Below are positions 18,979-28,077 of a DNA stretch of 64,000 bases, piece after piece (position 1 is the stretch's first letter; every line of letters starts with the position of its first letter). Under the pieces are notes generated by a model, which made no database searches, was not told the origin of the DNA, and saw only the letters and a program-made list of their open reading frames with translations. This DNA comes from CG2-30-36-16 sp964372115 (GTDB taxonomy: Bacteria > Bacteroidota > Ignavibacteria > Ignavibacteriales > Ignavibacteriaceae). The stretch is taken from contig CAYJPN010000012.1 in the NCBI GenBank assembly GCA_964372115.1, positions 62,001 through 126,000 of the forward strand, given 5' to 3'. The translations under genes were made by a program, and so were the position numbers.

Positions 18979-19878
18979 TTATTTTATACCGATTATACTT
19001 TTTGCAATGTGCCCTGCCATTTGAGGATTTTCTTTTAACCTTCTAATTGAGTAAGCGTACCAATCTTTACCGAAAGGAACATAAACTCTTATTTTATACC
19101 CGTCCGCATTTATTTTATCGCACAAATCTTCACGCACTCCAAGCAGCATCTGGAATTCAAATTTGTCGTTTGGAATATTCATCTCTTTTATAAGATCATA
19201 CGCTCCGTCAATTAAATATTTATCGTGGGTGGCAATGCCAACATAATTACCCGAAGATAACATTTCTTTTAATGTTCTTAAATAATTATCGCGAATTTCC
19301 TGTTTACCTTTATAAGCTATTGAAGCCTCTTCAACATAAATACCTTTACAAAGACGATAATTTGTTCCGAGTTTATTTAGTTTAACAGCGTCACTGTATG
19401 TGCGCCTTAGGTATGCCTGTATAACTACTCCCACGTTTTTATGCTGTTCAAATATTCTTTTAAAAAGATTAATGGTTTTGTCGGTATAAGGCGAATCCTC
19501 CATATCTATACGGACAAAATTGTCAATCTCTTCTGCTTTTTTTACAAGTTCTAACACCTGTTTATACGCAAATTCTTCATCAATACTTAAGCCCATCTGC
19601 GTTGGTTTGATGGATAAGTTTGCGTTTAATTTATGTTTTACAATTGCATCAAGTACTTCCGATGCTTTATTTTTTGCGTCCTCGGCTTCAATTTTATTAT
19701 TTACAGATTCACCCAGAACATCCATAGTTGCGGCAATCCCCTTTGCGTTCAGCTCTTTTACCACACGTATGCCGTCTTCAATACTTTCTCCCGCTATATA
19801 CTTACGCGAAAAAAATCCAACAACTGATTTTGGCATCAACTCTGTAACAGTAACTATAGCGTTATTAAAGAACGACAC
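18979..19878 (-). CDS. proline dehydrogenase
   Basis: This 299-residue monofunctional FAD-dependent proline dehydrogenase oxidises proline to pyrroline-5-carboxylate. It is the short PutA-PRODH or PutB form; there is no aldehyde dehydrogenase domain. Visible are FVRIDMEDSPYTDKT, the LCKGIYVE strand, GIATHDKYLI, FEFQMLLGVRED and the C-terminal YSIRRLKENPQM, where RR and EN contact substrate. The tsaD start touches its stop. Confidence 0.92.
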   Translation of the reverse strand: MSFFNNAIVTVTELMPKSVVGFFSRKYIAGESIEDGIRVVKELNAKGIAATMDVLGESVNNKIEAEDAKNKASEVLDAIVKHKLNANLSIKPTQMGLSIDEEFAYKQVLELVKKAEEIDNFVRIDMEDSPYTDKTINLFKRIFEQHKNVGVVIQAYLRRTYSDAVKLNKLGTNYRLCKGIYVEEASIAYKGKQEIRDNYLRTLKEMLSSGNYVGIATHDKYLIDGAYDLIKEMNIPNDKFEFQMLLGVREDLCDKINADGYKIRVYVPFGKDWYAYSIRRLKENPQMAGHIAKSIIGIK

Positions 19879-20087
19879 GACAATCTCCTATAAAAAGTCA
19901 TTCAAATTAATTTCAATTTTTTTTTGAAATCTTAAAGGACAAAATTAGTCAACTTTTATTTGTTTTACCAAAAAAAGAAATAAGCGTAAAGTTTAATGGT
20001 TAAATCGATGCGTATTAATTACATTTTTCTCCCGGTTCTAATATTTTTTCTTAACAGAATGCAGCAACTCTATTTAAAATAAAAAAA

Positions 20088-20105
20088 CTCCTCAAAAATG
20101 AGAAG
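20088..20105 (-). terminator. minus-directed intrinsic terminator
   Basis: On the minus strand CTTCTCA, a TTTT loop and TGAGGAG pair with one wobble and are followed by seven T. Minus-strand direction is supported by the wobble and by the T tract. It lies downstream of the cas4 remnant and beyond the repeat, so it may be the old end of the cas operon, or of another lost gene. Its arm resembles that of the tRNA-Pro terminator at 35.13 kb. Confidence 0.6.
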
Positions 20106-20129
20106 CTTTATTACTTTTCTTACCGGGCT

Positions 20130-20275
20130 ATGGCACACGGATTAAACGGACGACACAGCTTGCCCCGCCTTGCGGGGGATTTTCACGGACACATTATACG
20201 TTATTTAAAACCTCCGTGGTCGTCTGTGTCCGTCCGCGTTGTCCGTGGGCTATGGAACACGAATGAAACGGACGT
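20130..20275. repeat. copy 1 of the ~120-bp GC-rich repeat
   Basis: The unit runs from CTATGGCACACGGATTAAAC through a hairpin GCCCCGCCTTGCGGGG to TCCGTCCGCGTTGTCCGTGG. Its two ends are imperfect inverted repeats of each other (ACGG..GGACGACACAG against CTGTGTCCGTCCG). The same unit recurs at 21.83-22.10 kb and 33.10-33.29 kb. It is much richer in GC than its surroundings. It abuts the truncated end of the cas4 remnant. Confidence 0.85.
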
Positions 20276-20303
20276 TAAAATAGCACCAATGAGCATTTCA
20301 ATT

Positions 20304-20513
20304 CTATTCGTAAAAATCAAGGACGATATCATCTATCTTTATTTCATGGTTTTCTCTTTTATAAGTACTTTCTAAAATAAATTTTCCCATTGCCACAATA
20401 TTGCTGGTTTGCTCCATATCAGTATGATTTGCAAACAACCGCAATTTACGAGGGCAAAGAAAATAATAATGTATTTGTGTTCCGACTATATAATCTCTGA
20501 TACTATTTGTCAA
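20304..20513 (-). pseudogene. cas4: truncated cas4 (N-terminal fragment)
   Basis: These 69 residues match the start of Cas4: VGTQIHYYFLCPRKLRLFAN carries the first iron-sulfur cysteine, then the conserved ME(H/Q)TS-like DMEQTSNIVAMGKFI and the IKIDDIVLDFYE strand where the nuclease core should begin. Full Cas4 is about 160-200 residues and continues with catalytic Asp, Glu-x-Lys and three more cysteines, all missing here. A stop codon and then a copy of the 120-bp repeat follow. Cas4 normally acts with Cas1-Cas2 to trim prespacers. The fragment cannot do this; it is best read as an operon remnant. Confidence 0.7.
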
Positions 20514-20578
20514 TAGCTCTTTACAAATAGTAATACTATATGTATTTTACGATTTACAAATAGGAAGGATTTATAAAC

Positions 20579-21760
20579 ATGATAAATTATATAGATCGTG
20601 TTATCTACCCCGGGCTGAGTGAGAATCTGTCCAAAAGATTGGTCACAGTAATTACAGGCCTAAGACGCACCGGCAAAACAACAATTGCTAAAAAATTACT
20701 CGAAGATTTTACAAGTGAGAATAAAATATACATCGATCTTGAGCGTATTGACAATAGGGAACTTTTTTCCGAAAAAAACTATGATAATATTGTAACCGCT
20801 TTGAGTTCGAGGGGACTTGATTTCAGTAAGAGAACCTTGATAGCTATTGATGAAGTACAACTGCTCCCCGATATTGTTAGTGTTATAAAATATTTACATG
20901 ACAATTACCCTATTAAATTCGTTATTACCGGTTCAAGTACATATTATATAAAAAACTTATTTAGCGAATCGCTTGCCGGCAGAAAAAAGGTGTTCCAATT
21001 ATCCACACTAAATTTTAAAGAGTTTTTGCTGTTCAAAAATGTTGAAAATAAAAACACGCAAGGAATAAACGGAAACTTTATATCAGCCGAGTATGAAAGA
21101 TTAAAGAAATATTACGAAGAGTTTATCAAGTTCGGTGGATTCCCGGAAGTTGTTTTGGCTAATAGTATTACTGATAAAAAGGATTTTGTTAATGACGTTC
21201 TGAACTCCTATTTGAATATCGACATAAAAAATATATCCGAAATCAAAGACCAAAAAAACCTGCACAATTTACTTAAAATGCTTGCCGCACGTACAGCAAC
21301 GCGCTTAGATTATTCCAAGCTGTCCGCGCTAACAGGCATTTCACGTCCCTCAGTATATAATTATATAGACTTGCTGGAAAATACTTTTGTAATTACCAGG
21401 ATACCCGTATTGGCTAAAAACCCGGATAGGGAAATTGTTAAGGCTCCAAAAATATTTATTAACGATAACGGACTGTTGAACCAGCTTGCAGAAGTCAGCA
21501 GCGGCGTGCAATTTGAAAACGCCATATTCAACCAGCTTAAATTTCATGGTAAGCTGCAATATTATTCATTGAAAACCGGTAAAGAAATTGATTTTATACT
21601 CAACGACAAAACCGCACTTGAGGTAAAGGAAACTGCTACACCGCAGGATTTGAACCAGCTATGTAATTTGTCGAAGAATATAAATATTTCTAAAAACAAA
21701 GTTGTGTCCCGCTATCCCTCGCCATCTTTGAATGATTTTTTATGGGGCGGCAATTTGTGA
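20579..21760 (+). CDS. AAA_14/DUF4143 ATPase
   Basis: This 393-residue P-loop ATPase has Walker A in TVITGLRRTGKTTIAKKLL, Walker B in RTLIAIDEVQLLPDIV and a sensor-like VITGSSTYY. A C-terminal DUF4143 region with a predicted winged helix (KLSALTGISRPSVYNYIDLLE) and a nuclease-like end (KEIDFILNDKTALEVKE, resembling the D-ExK core of restriction-type folds) follows. Such proteins are very common in archaea and bacteria and often sit in mobile or defence islands; their role is not settled. AGGAAGGA precedes the ATG. It stands alone, between the cas4 remnant and a repeat cluster. Confidence 0.85.
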   Translation: MINYIDRVIYPGLSENLSKRLVTVITGLRRTGKTTIAKKLLEDFTSENKIYIDLERIDNRELFSEKNYDNIVTALSSRGLDFSKRTLIAIDEVQLLPDIVSVIKYLHDNYPIKFVITGSSTYYIKNLFSESLAGRKKVFQLSTLNFKEFLLFKNVENKNTQGINGNFISAEYERLKKYYEEFIKFGGFPEVVLANSITDKKDFVNDVLNSYLNIDIKNISEIKDQKNLHNLLKMLAARTATRLDYSKLSALTGISRPSVYNYIDLLENTFVITRIPVLAKNPDREIVKAPKIFINDNGLLNQLAEVSSGVQFENAIFNQLKFHGKLQYYSLKTGKEIDFILNDKTALEVKETATPQDLNQLCNLSKNINISKNKVVSRYPSPSLNDFLWGGNL

Positions 21761-21824
21761 TAACACCCATGTCCGTTAGCTAACATAAAAAAATGATACT
21801 CATTTTATATTTTCTTCTGTTGTC

Positions 21825-22095
21825 CGTGCCATATGTGTCGTCCGTGGGCTATCGAACACGGATGAAACGGACGACACAGCTTGCCCCGCCTTGCGGGGGA
21901 TTTTCACGGACACATTATGCGTAATCTAAAACCTCCGTGGTCGTCTGCGTCCGTCCGCGTTGTCCGTGTGCTATCGAACACGGATTAAATGGACGACACA
22001 GCTTGCCCCGCCTTGCGGGGGATTTTCACGGTCATTATGCGTAAGCTAAAACCTCCGTGGTCGTCTGTGTCCGTCCGCGTTGTCCGTGGGCTATC
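21825..22095. repeat. copies 2 and 3 of the ~120-bp GC-rich repeat, in tandem
   Basis: Two complete units and a partial third lie head to tail, each beginning near GGGCTATCGAACACGGAT. The starts at about 21849, 21971 and 22091 give a period of 120-122 bp. Each unit contains the hairpin GCCCCGCCTTGCGGGG and the end CCGTCCGCGTTGTCCGT. Units differ by a few bases only, so the array is recent or gene-converted. It is continuous, with no unique spacers, so it is not a CRISPR. Confidence 0.88.
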
Positions 22096-22173
22096 GAAGA
22101 CCGGATGGAAATCTTTCCCGATCAGATCATCACCAATGCCATCCTTTACAGAATAGCACACAACGCACATTAA
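22096..22173 (+). pseudogene. possible IstB (IS21 helper) C-terminal remnant
   Basis: Directly after the last repeat copy 25 codons read as EDRMEIFPDQ... ending NAILYRIAHNAH and a stop. This resembles the C-terminal A(I)LDR(L)xHxAH segment of IstB ATPases of IS21 elements. It has no start, no Walker motifs and no istA next to it. If right, an insertion sequence was once here and has been deleted. The match is short and from memory. Confidence 0.3.
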
Positions 22174-22360
22174 ATAATTTTCGCCGCCAAGTCATTAAGA
22201 AGAGAGAGTAATCTTAAAAAAAAATCGATAAGGCGTTCTTTTTTATGAGAAATTAGAATCGCTATATTTACGATCAAGGTGGGGAATCTTGTGAACCTAC
22301 AACTGGGGAATTATGTGGCTGTTGACATAATGGTGTGTTGATGAAAGGACAAATAAACGA

Positions 22361-22912
22361 ATGAGCACAAACGAAATAGTACCAACTGAGCGAATTGAAA
22401 GTAAGATACTTTTAATCCGAGAACAAAAAGTAATACTTGACCGCGATCTTGCGATATTGTATGATGTAGCTACCCGCGATTTGAACAAAGCCGTATCCAG
22501 AAATTTAACACGCTTTCCCGCTGATTTTATGTTCCAAATTACAAAGCAAGAATTCACAAACTTGAAGTTCCAATTTGGAACATCAAGTTCCGGCTGGGGC
22601 GGTACACGTAAATTACCCTACGCATTTACCGAACAGGGTATAGCAATGTTATCTTCTGTTTTGCGAAGTGAAAGAGCGGTGCAAGTGAACATAGCTGTTA
22701 TGCGGGCGTTTGTTAAGCTGAGGGAGATTTTGTCTACGCACAAAGAGTTGGCGCAAAAGTTAAAAGAGTTGGAGTATAAAATTGAGACGCACGATGAACA
22801 GATAACGGCAATCTTTGAAGCGATAAATCAATTGTTAACTCCTCCTCCGGCTCCAAAAAGAAAAATAGGGTTTGAGATAAAGGAGAAGGGAGTTAAATAT
22901 TTGGCAAGGTAA
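22361..22912 (+). CDS. ORF6N-domain DNA-binding protein
   Basis: This 183-residue protein has the ORF6N domain at about residues 10-100 (ERIESKILLIREQKVILDRD, DLNKAVSRNLTRFP, FTEQGIAMLSSVLRSERAV), followed by a charged coiled coil and a basic tail. The ORF6N/KilA-N group is found in phages and islands and binds DNA. Function here is unknown. It lies just left of the imperfect repeat flanking the putative defence operon; a KilA-N gene lies at the other end. Confidence 0.88.
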   Translation: MSTNEIVPTERIESKILLIREQKVILDRDLAILYDVATRDLNKAVSRNLTRFPADFMFQITKQEFTNLKFQFGTSSSGWGGTRKLPYAFTEQGIAMLSSVLRSERAVQVNIAVMRAFVKLREILSTHKELAQKLKELEYKIETHDEQITAIFEAINQLLTPPPAPKRKIGFEIKEKGVKYLAR

Positions 22913-23289
22913 TGAAAGAATTTTGAAACTATCATTACCAATGAAACGGCGAAGTTGTCTCAGAAGAAAATTCCTAATTACAAATACGGGTTAAATTCAT
23001 TCTTCGAACTGGTTTTTTGTAATACAAAATCTAACTGAAAGCCTAAGAATTTTATTTGGGAATGAAATGTTTACAGAAATAAAAGACACTGAATTTAACG
23101 GAGATATACATCTAAGCCTTCGGCTTAACCGGTCTAATCCGCCCGGGAATAATATATGATGCGAATAAAGCTTGGGGAGTAATTAAAAACCATAAAATAA
23201 ATTTTTTATGAAATATTTATTATTTTAAACCCTGGTTTAATTAGCTATTAAATGCGTATTTTTTAATTGTAACTTATTCAATAATTCTT
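22913..23289. other. intergenic stretch before the defence-like operon
   Basis: No complete gene is visible. It starts with a degenerate segment (22926-23002) related to one at 31.5 kb. It then has a 30-codon open stretch (from 23065, MFTEIKDTEFNGDIHLS) that is too short to call, and a small hairpin TAAGCCTTCGGCTTA. The right end is AT-rich and should carry the promoter of the downstream operon. I could not fix a -10 or -33 element. Confidence 0.5.
22926..23002. repeat. flanking imperfect direct repeat, left copy
   Basis: AATGAAACGGCGAAGTTG, then TCAGAAGAAAATTCCTAAT and GGGTTAAATTCA align with the same words at 31528-31655, in the same order and orientation. A block of about 50 bases present in the right copy is missing here. 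Read on the minus strand both encode fragments of one peptide (QLRRFI-ND and NP-L-LG), but this copy has in-frame stops. It looks like a decayed gene piece left on each side of the operon. Confidence 0.6.
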
Positions 23290-24159
23290 ATGCAAAAATT
23301 AACATTCTCCGGTCACGAGTCTTTTCATTGTCGCTCCCTTTGGTTAAAAAAGGGATATGATTTTTTATTGACTAACCATAGATTTTCAGAAGCCTCAGCA
23401 GTGGTTGATTTAGGCATTGGTAAGAATATGGTATCTTCTATCAGTTACTGGATGAATTCCTTTGGTTTGGCAACGAAAGAAAATCGATTTTCTGAATTGG
23501 CTGAGTTTATTCTGGGAGAGAATGGAGTTGACCCCTATCTTGAAGATAACGCGTCGCTTTGGTTATTGCATTACCACTTGGTTACTGAAAACCTTGCCTC
23601 TATTTATTCAATATTTTTTAACGAATTTAGAAAACGCCAAATAGAATTTAATAAATCCCAATTGACAACGTTCTTAAAAGGGAAATGTGAAGAAACCAAT
23701 ACAACTTTTAATGATAATACTATTAAAAGGGATCTTGCCGTCTTTCTTAGGACATATATAAAACCAATTAAGTCGACGAAAAATTTAGAAGATATTTATA
23801 CGGGACTGTTTATTGATTTAAATATCATTGAGAGCATCAAAAAATTTGATACAGATGAGATAGACTGGTACAGAATTGTAAATAAGAATAGAGATGAATT
23901 ACCAATTGAAGTTATTCTTTATTCCATTCTAAATAATGAAAATTATGCGCATTCAATTTCCTTTGAGGAATTGTTGACTGGATACAATAGTCCGGGAAAT
24001 ATATTTGCAATAAGTCCAAACGGTTTGCTAGAAAAGATTTCAGAAATGACAACTAAATTTAAAGATATCACTTTCAGCGATGATGCCGGGATTCGAGAAT
24101 TACAGTTTAAGAAAAAAATGAAAAAATGGGAAATATTAAAGAGATATTATGAAAAATAG
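23290..24159 (+). CDS. DUF4007-family protein, first gene of the putative defence operon
   Basis: This 289-residue protein is recognised as DUF4007 by its N-terminal FSGHESFHCRSLWLKKGYDF, the VVDLGIGKNMVSSISYW segment and DPYLEDNASLWLLHYHL. The family's biochemistry is not known to me. From memory members occur beside phosphorothioation-type (Dnd) and other DNA-modifying defence genes; that is recollection, not shown here. The fold looks all-helical with no catalytic motif, so a DNA-recognition or adaptor role is possible. It lacks a Shine-Dalgarno and overlaps the ATPase gene by 11 bp. Confidence 0.8.
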   Translation: MQKLTFSGHESFHCRSLWLKKGYDFLLTNHRFSEASAVVDLGIGKNMVSSISYWMNSFGLATKENRFSELAEFILGENGVDPYLEDNASLWLLHYHLVTENLASIYSIFFNEFRKRQIEFNKSQLTTFLKGKCEETNTTFNDNTIKRDLAVFLRTYIKPIKSTKNLEDIYTGLFIDLNIIESIKKFDTDEIDWYRIVNKNRDELPIEVILYSILNNENYAHSISFEELLTGYNSPGNIFAISPNGLLEKISEMTTKFKDITFSDDAGIRELQFKKKMKKWEILKRYYEK

Positions 24160-26938
24160 TTTTTCCCCATCAATTAATATTATTAGAGATCAAGGTAGAG
24201 ACTATGATTATGTCTCTACGCCCAATGCTGAAAAAGTCCTTCAACAATTGAATGAGAGTATAACTTCTGGCTTCAAATCATTCTATATGGTTGGTTCATT
24301 TGGCACAGGTAAGAGTGCATTTTTATTGGCTCTCGAATCACAACTTAACGGCATCAAAAAAGTCTTTAAGACCCCCCTTATATTTAATGGGAAAACTAAA
24401 TATGAGATAATTAACATTGTCGGAGATTTTCGGTCTCTAGAAGATTCTATTAAAGAGAGTATTAATGCACGATCCGAAAAAGATGTTATCGAGGCGCTTA
24501 ATAAATACTACCATAAAATCTCCTCGTCTAAAAAAGGACTTTTAATAGTTATTGATGAGTTTGGGAAGTCCTTAGAATATGCGTCTCAAAATCAACCTGA
24601 AAAAGAATTGTATTTACTTCAGAAGTTAACTGAATATGTTAACGACTTAAATAAAAACATTATACTGATTACAACACTTCATCAAAATATTGATACGTAT
24701 GGTAACCACATTCATGATAAAAAAAGGCATGAATGGGCCAAAGTTAAAGGAAGACTAAAAGAAATTGTTTTCAACGAACCCGTCGAGCAACTGTTATATC
24801 TTGCGGCGAATAAACTTTCTAAGCAAGCGATTTCAGATTCAGAAAAAGTAAAAAAAACTGATAAGAATTTTCATAGATTGTTTAGGATTATCGAGAATTC
24901 AAAAGTATACCCCTTAAAGAACCATTTAACAGAAGAACTGGCAAAGAATCTTTTCCCTTTGGATGCATTATCGGCAGCGATCTTAACTATTGCATTACAG
25001 AGATATGGTCAGAATGAAAGATCTTTATTTACATTTCTAGAATCTTTAAAAAAACATCAAAATAAGCAAACGATAGACCCCTATTTTAATTTGAGTCATA
25101 TTTATGATTATCTGGTAAATAATTTTTACTCCTTTTTGTTGTCAAAGTATAATCCGGATTATATAAAATGGTCATTTGTTAGAAACGCACTCGATAGAGC
25201 GGAAATTGAGTTCGAGAAAGAATTCTATAGTATCTCCAAAATAATCAAGACCATTGGTTTATTAAATATCTTTACTCAAGAAGGAGCGAGAGTCAATGGG
25301 GATTTTTTAGCTAATTACGGTAATTGGGCGGTTGGTATTGAAAACACAAATCAGTTAATACAAGGCTTAAGACAAAAGAAAATAATTAGATATAGGGAGT
25401 TTTCAGATAGTTATATTTTATTCGAAGGGACTGATCTAGACATTGACCTCGCTCTAATAGACGCTAGTAATCATATAACTAAGAATTTTAATACTGCGAT
25501 AGAGCTGAAGAAATATTTTAACTTCCCTCATGCATTGGCTAAAGCAACATTCTTAAAAAGGGGAACTCCAAGGTTTTACGAATTTGAATTATCGGAAAAT
25601 TCAATTAAGAAAACTCCAAAAGGAGAAACAGATGGTTATATCAATCTCATTTTCGCTAATAAACCTAAAATTGAGGAGATAAGAAAAGAATCGGGAGAAA
25701 TAAAAGAGGCAATCCTTTTTGCCGTTTTTAACAACTCGGAGAAGATAAGAGAAACACTCATAGAGATTGAAAAAATTAATTATGTAATTACAAAGACGAT
25801 TGATGACCGCGTGGCTCAAAGAGAATTAAAAAGTATCAAAGAAAACGAGATAACTAAACTGAATGAATTGGTTATAGACTCATTATACAAAAAAGAATCT
25901 AAGATAACTTGGATTTTTAATGGTGAGATACGTAAGGTCGAAAGTCAGAGAGATTTTAGCAAATTACTTTCTGAAATAAGCGATGAAATATATTCTGATA
26001 CGCCAATATTTTCCAATGAGTTGCTTAATAGGGAAAAACTTCCCGGCTCTATTACTGTCGCAAGAAAAAATTTGTTATCAGCTTTGCTAGAAAAATGGAG
26101 CCAAGAAGATTTAGGTTTCCCAAAAGAAAATTTTCCGCCTGAAAAAACGATTTACCTAAGCCTGTTAAAACATACCGGTATGCATAAACAAGTCGGAGAT
26201 GAATATGTTTTGATTGAACCTTCCGATAGTTCTTTTAAAAAACTATGGCAATGCTGTGAAAACTTCATTGAGTCTTCAAAATCAAACAAGAAAAGCCCAA
26301 TCGAATTAGTTGAATTATTGAATAGTAAACCTTTCAAACTAAAAAAAGGATTTATAGATTTTTGGCTTCCTGTATTTTTATTTATTAAGAGAGATGATTA
26401 CGCGTTATTTGATAAAGAGACATTTATACCATTTCTAAACGGAGATTTATTCGATCTTATTATCAAATATCCCCAGCATTATTTTATAAAGGCATTTGAT
26501 ATACAAGGTGTAAAATTTGATTTGTTTAACAAATACAGGTCTTTCATAAATAAGGACTCAGAGACAAAGATAACAAATCAAAGTTTTGTGGATACTATCC
26601 GTCCGTTCTTAGCGTTTTATAGAGGTCTTCCTGAATATACCAAAAGAACCGACAGGCTTTCAAAAACAGCAGTAGCATTGAGAAACACAATTGCTAATGC
26701 GAAGGAGCTAGAAAAGACTTTCTTTGAAGATTTTCCGAGCGCTCTTGGATATACTTCTAACAAACTTTATAATTCTGATAAATACTTGGAAGATTTTGTA
26801 ATTCAACTTCAGAATAATATTCGGGAAATTAGAACCTGTCATGAAGAGTTAATTAATAGGATAGAAGCCCGTTTATTAGAACTTAATGGCGATGATAAAT
26901 TAAATTTTTTGGAATACAAAAATCGTTTAGCTGCTTAA
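24149..26938 (+). CDS. 929-aa P-loop ATPase of the putative defence operon
   Basis: Walker A is GSFGTGKS at residues 49-56 and Walker B LLIVIDEFGKS at 131-141. A sensor-like ILITTLHQNID and an arginine-rich EWAKVKGRLKEI segment follow, as in large AAA/STAND-like ATPases of defence loci such as BrxC/PglY; I cannot assign the subfamily. The remaining 700 residues are charged and mostly helical, with no nuclease motif that I can see. It probably is the motor or signalling hub. The start overlaps the DUF4007 gene by 11 bp; the HNH gene follows after 29 bp. Confidence 0.8.
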   Translation: MKNSFSPSINIIRDQGRDYDYVSTPNAEKVLQQLNESITSGFKSFYMVGSFGTGKSAFLLALESQLNGIKKVFKTPLIFNGKTKYEIINIVGDFRSLEDSIKESINARSEKDVIEALNKYYHKISSSKKGLLIVIDEFGKSLEYASQNQPEKELYLLQKLTEYVNDLNKNIILITTLHQNIDTYGNHIHDKKRHEWAKVKGRLKEIVFNEPVEQLLYLAANKLSKQAISDSEKVKKTDKNFHRLFRIIENSKVYPLKNHLTEELAKNLFPLDALSAAILTIALQRYGQNERSLFTFLESLKKHQNKQTIDPYFNLSHIYDYLVNNFYSFLLSKYNPDYIKWSFVRNALDRAEIEFEKEFYSISKIIKTIGLLNIFTQEGARVNGDFLANYGNWAVGIENTNQLIQGLRQKKIIRYREFSDSYILFEGTDLDIDLALIDASNHITKNFNTAIELKKYFNFPHALAKATFLKRGTPRFYEFELSENSIKKTPKGETDGYINLIFANKPKIEEIRKESGEIKEAILFAVFNNSEKIRETLIEIEKINYVITKTIDDRVAQRELKSIKENEITKLNELVIDSLYKKESKITWIFNGEIRKVESQRDFSKLLSEISDEIYSDTPIFSNELLNREKLPGSITVARKNLLSALLEKWSQEDLGFPKENFPPEKTIYLSLLKHTGMHKQVGDEYVLIEPSDSSFKKLWQCCENFIESSKSNKKSPIELVELLNSKPFKLKKGFIDFWLPVFLFIKRDDYALFDKETFIPFLNGDLFDLIIKYPQHYFIKAFDIQGVKFDLFNKYRSFINKDSETKITNQSFVDTIRPFLAFYRGLPEYTKRTDRLSKTAVALRNTIANAKELEKTFFEDFPSALGYTSNKLYNSDKYLEDFVIQLQNNIREIRTCHEELINRIEARLLELNGDDKLNFLEYKNRLAA

Positions 26939-26967
26939 ATATTTACACATATATTTTAATATTTTAA

Positions 26968-28077
26968 ATGAAGCTACCATCTTCAAATATACTTCCTATT
27001 GAAAACTTATCCGGTGTTTTTAATAATACTACAAACTCTTACAAATTTTATTGGTTCCTTGCAATTCTTGAAAAAATAAAGAATACTGAAAGTGAAAACT
27101 TTTTAATTGATGAATTGATAATCGAAATGATAGCCAGTGCATGGTATCCAATTGATTTTTTTAAGCTCTCTTTTGGAAGGCAAGATAAATTATCTCAAAC
27201 AATTATTGATTTAAAAATTGCATTTGCTATTCCTGATGAAATTAAGAAAAACGATTTATTGATATTATTAAAAAAAGAGAAGGGAAATAAAAACTTAAAA
27301 AAACTTATTGATAATTTAGCAAGATATGTTCCATACAGATCATTATCTCCTTGGTTTACCTCTCAATTGATCGGAAGAAGAGATGCCGAAAAGAATAGAA
27401 TTATTTACGACAATTCTTCAATGTTCTTTAATAGCAATGCTGTAATGCCATTATATAAATTTTCATCAGATCAAAAACAAATAATTATTGCTGATGAATG
27501 GTTGCCTTATCTTTCGAGGCATTTAAGCATCTTACAAGGATATACATTTTGGCACTTAATAAATTATTTACAAAAGAATAATCCGAATACAACCAATATT
27601 CAAAATAAATTATTTCCACCAATCATTAGAGATTTGAAAGTTGCAAAACTCTTTTGGAAAAATTATCTCATGAAGCAAGGAAGTGTGCGATGCATTTATT
27701 CAGGCTATTTATTAAAAAAAGATGAATTGAGTATCGATCATTTTATCCCTTGGAGTTTTGTGGCACATGATCAGCTCTGGAATCTACTACCGATACCCAA
27801 ATGTGTAAATTCTGCCAAAAGCAACAATATTCCGGCTGAAAAACACCTATCTCATTTCGCAGAGTTACAATATAATGCATTTCAGTTTTCTATAAACTCA
27901 GAAATAATAAAACCTAAAGTTCTTGAAGACTATTCGATTTTATTCAAAGACACTTTGAAAAACATTGCCATGATCAATAAATATAATTTTGAAAATGTTA
28001 TTGTCGAAAACATTAAACCTTTAATGCAAATTGCTGTTAATATGGGCTTTCCCGGGGAGTGGGTTTATAGACAATGA
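26968..28077 (+). CDS. HNH endonuclease, third gene of the putative defence operon
   Basis: This is 369 residues. The C-terminal third holds an HNH (beta-beta-alpha metal) nuclease: CIYSG, then LSIDHFIPWSFVAHD with the catalytic Asp257-His258, WNLLPIP with Asn272, and CVNSAKSNNIP with Asn281 and a following KS. All residues of the family are in place. The N-terminal 230 residues are helical and of unknown role, perhaps target recognition. The stop overlaps the next start by 4 bp (ATGA), a sign of coupled translation. In this setting it is the probable effector that cuts DNA. Confidence 0.85.
   Translation: MKLPSSNILPIENLSGVFNNTTNSYKFYWFLAILEKIKNTESENFLIDELIIEMIASAWYPIDFFKLSFGRQDKLSQTIIDLKIAFAIPDEIKKNDLLILLKKEKGNKNLKKLIDNLARYVPYRSLSPWFTSQLIGRRDAEKNRIIYDNSSMFFNSNAVMPLYKFSSDQKQIIIADEWLPYLSRHLSILQGYTFWHLINYLQKNNPNTTNIQNKLFPPIIRDLKVAKLFWKNYLMKQGSVRCIYSGYLLKKDELSIDHFIPWSFVAHDQLWNLLPIPKCVNSAKSNNIPAEKHLSHFAELQYNAFQFSINSEIIKPKVLEDYSILFKDTLKNIAMINKYNFENVIVENIKPLMQIAVNMGFPGEWVYRQ

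Larger units (their letters stand above)
19879..20303. other. intergenic stretch with terminator and repeat
   Basis: I see no gene here. The left part holds the promoter side of the proline dehydrogenase gene and AT-rich filler. The middle has a minus-directed hairpin terminator (20088-20105). The right part is one copy of the roughly 120-bp GC-rich repeat, which ends about 30 bp from the stop of the cas4 remnant. It marks the change from core genome to accessory island. Confidence 0.6.

Noticed and set aside
23065..23157. 30-codon open stretch before the DUF4007 gene
   Set aside because: Too short, no ribosome site; kept only as a comment under the intergenic entry.
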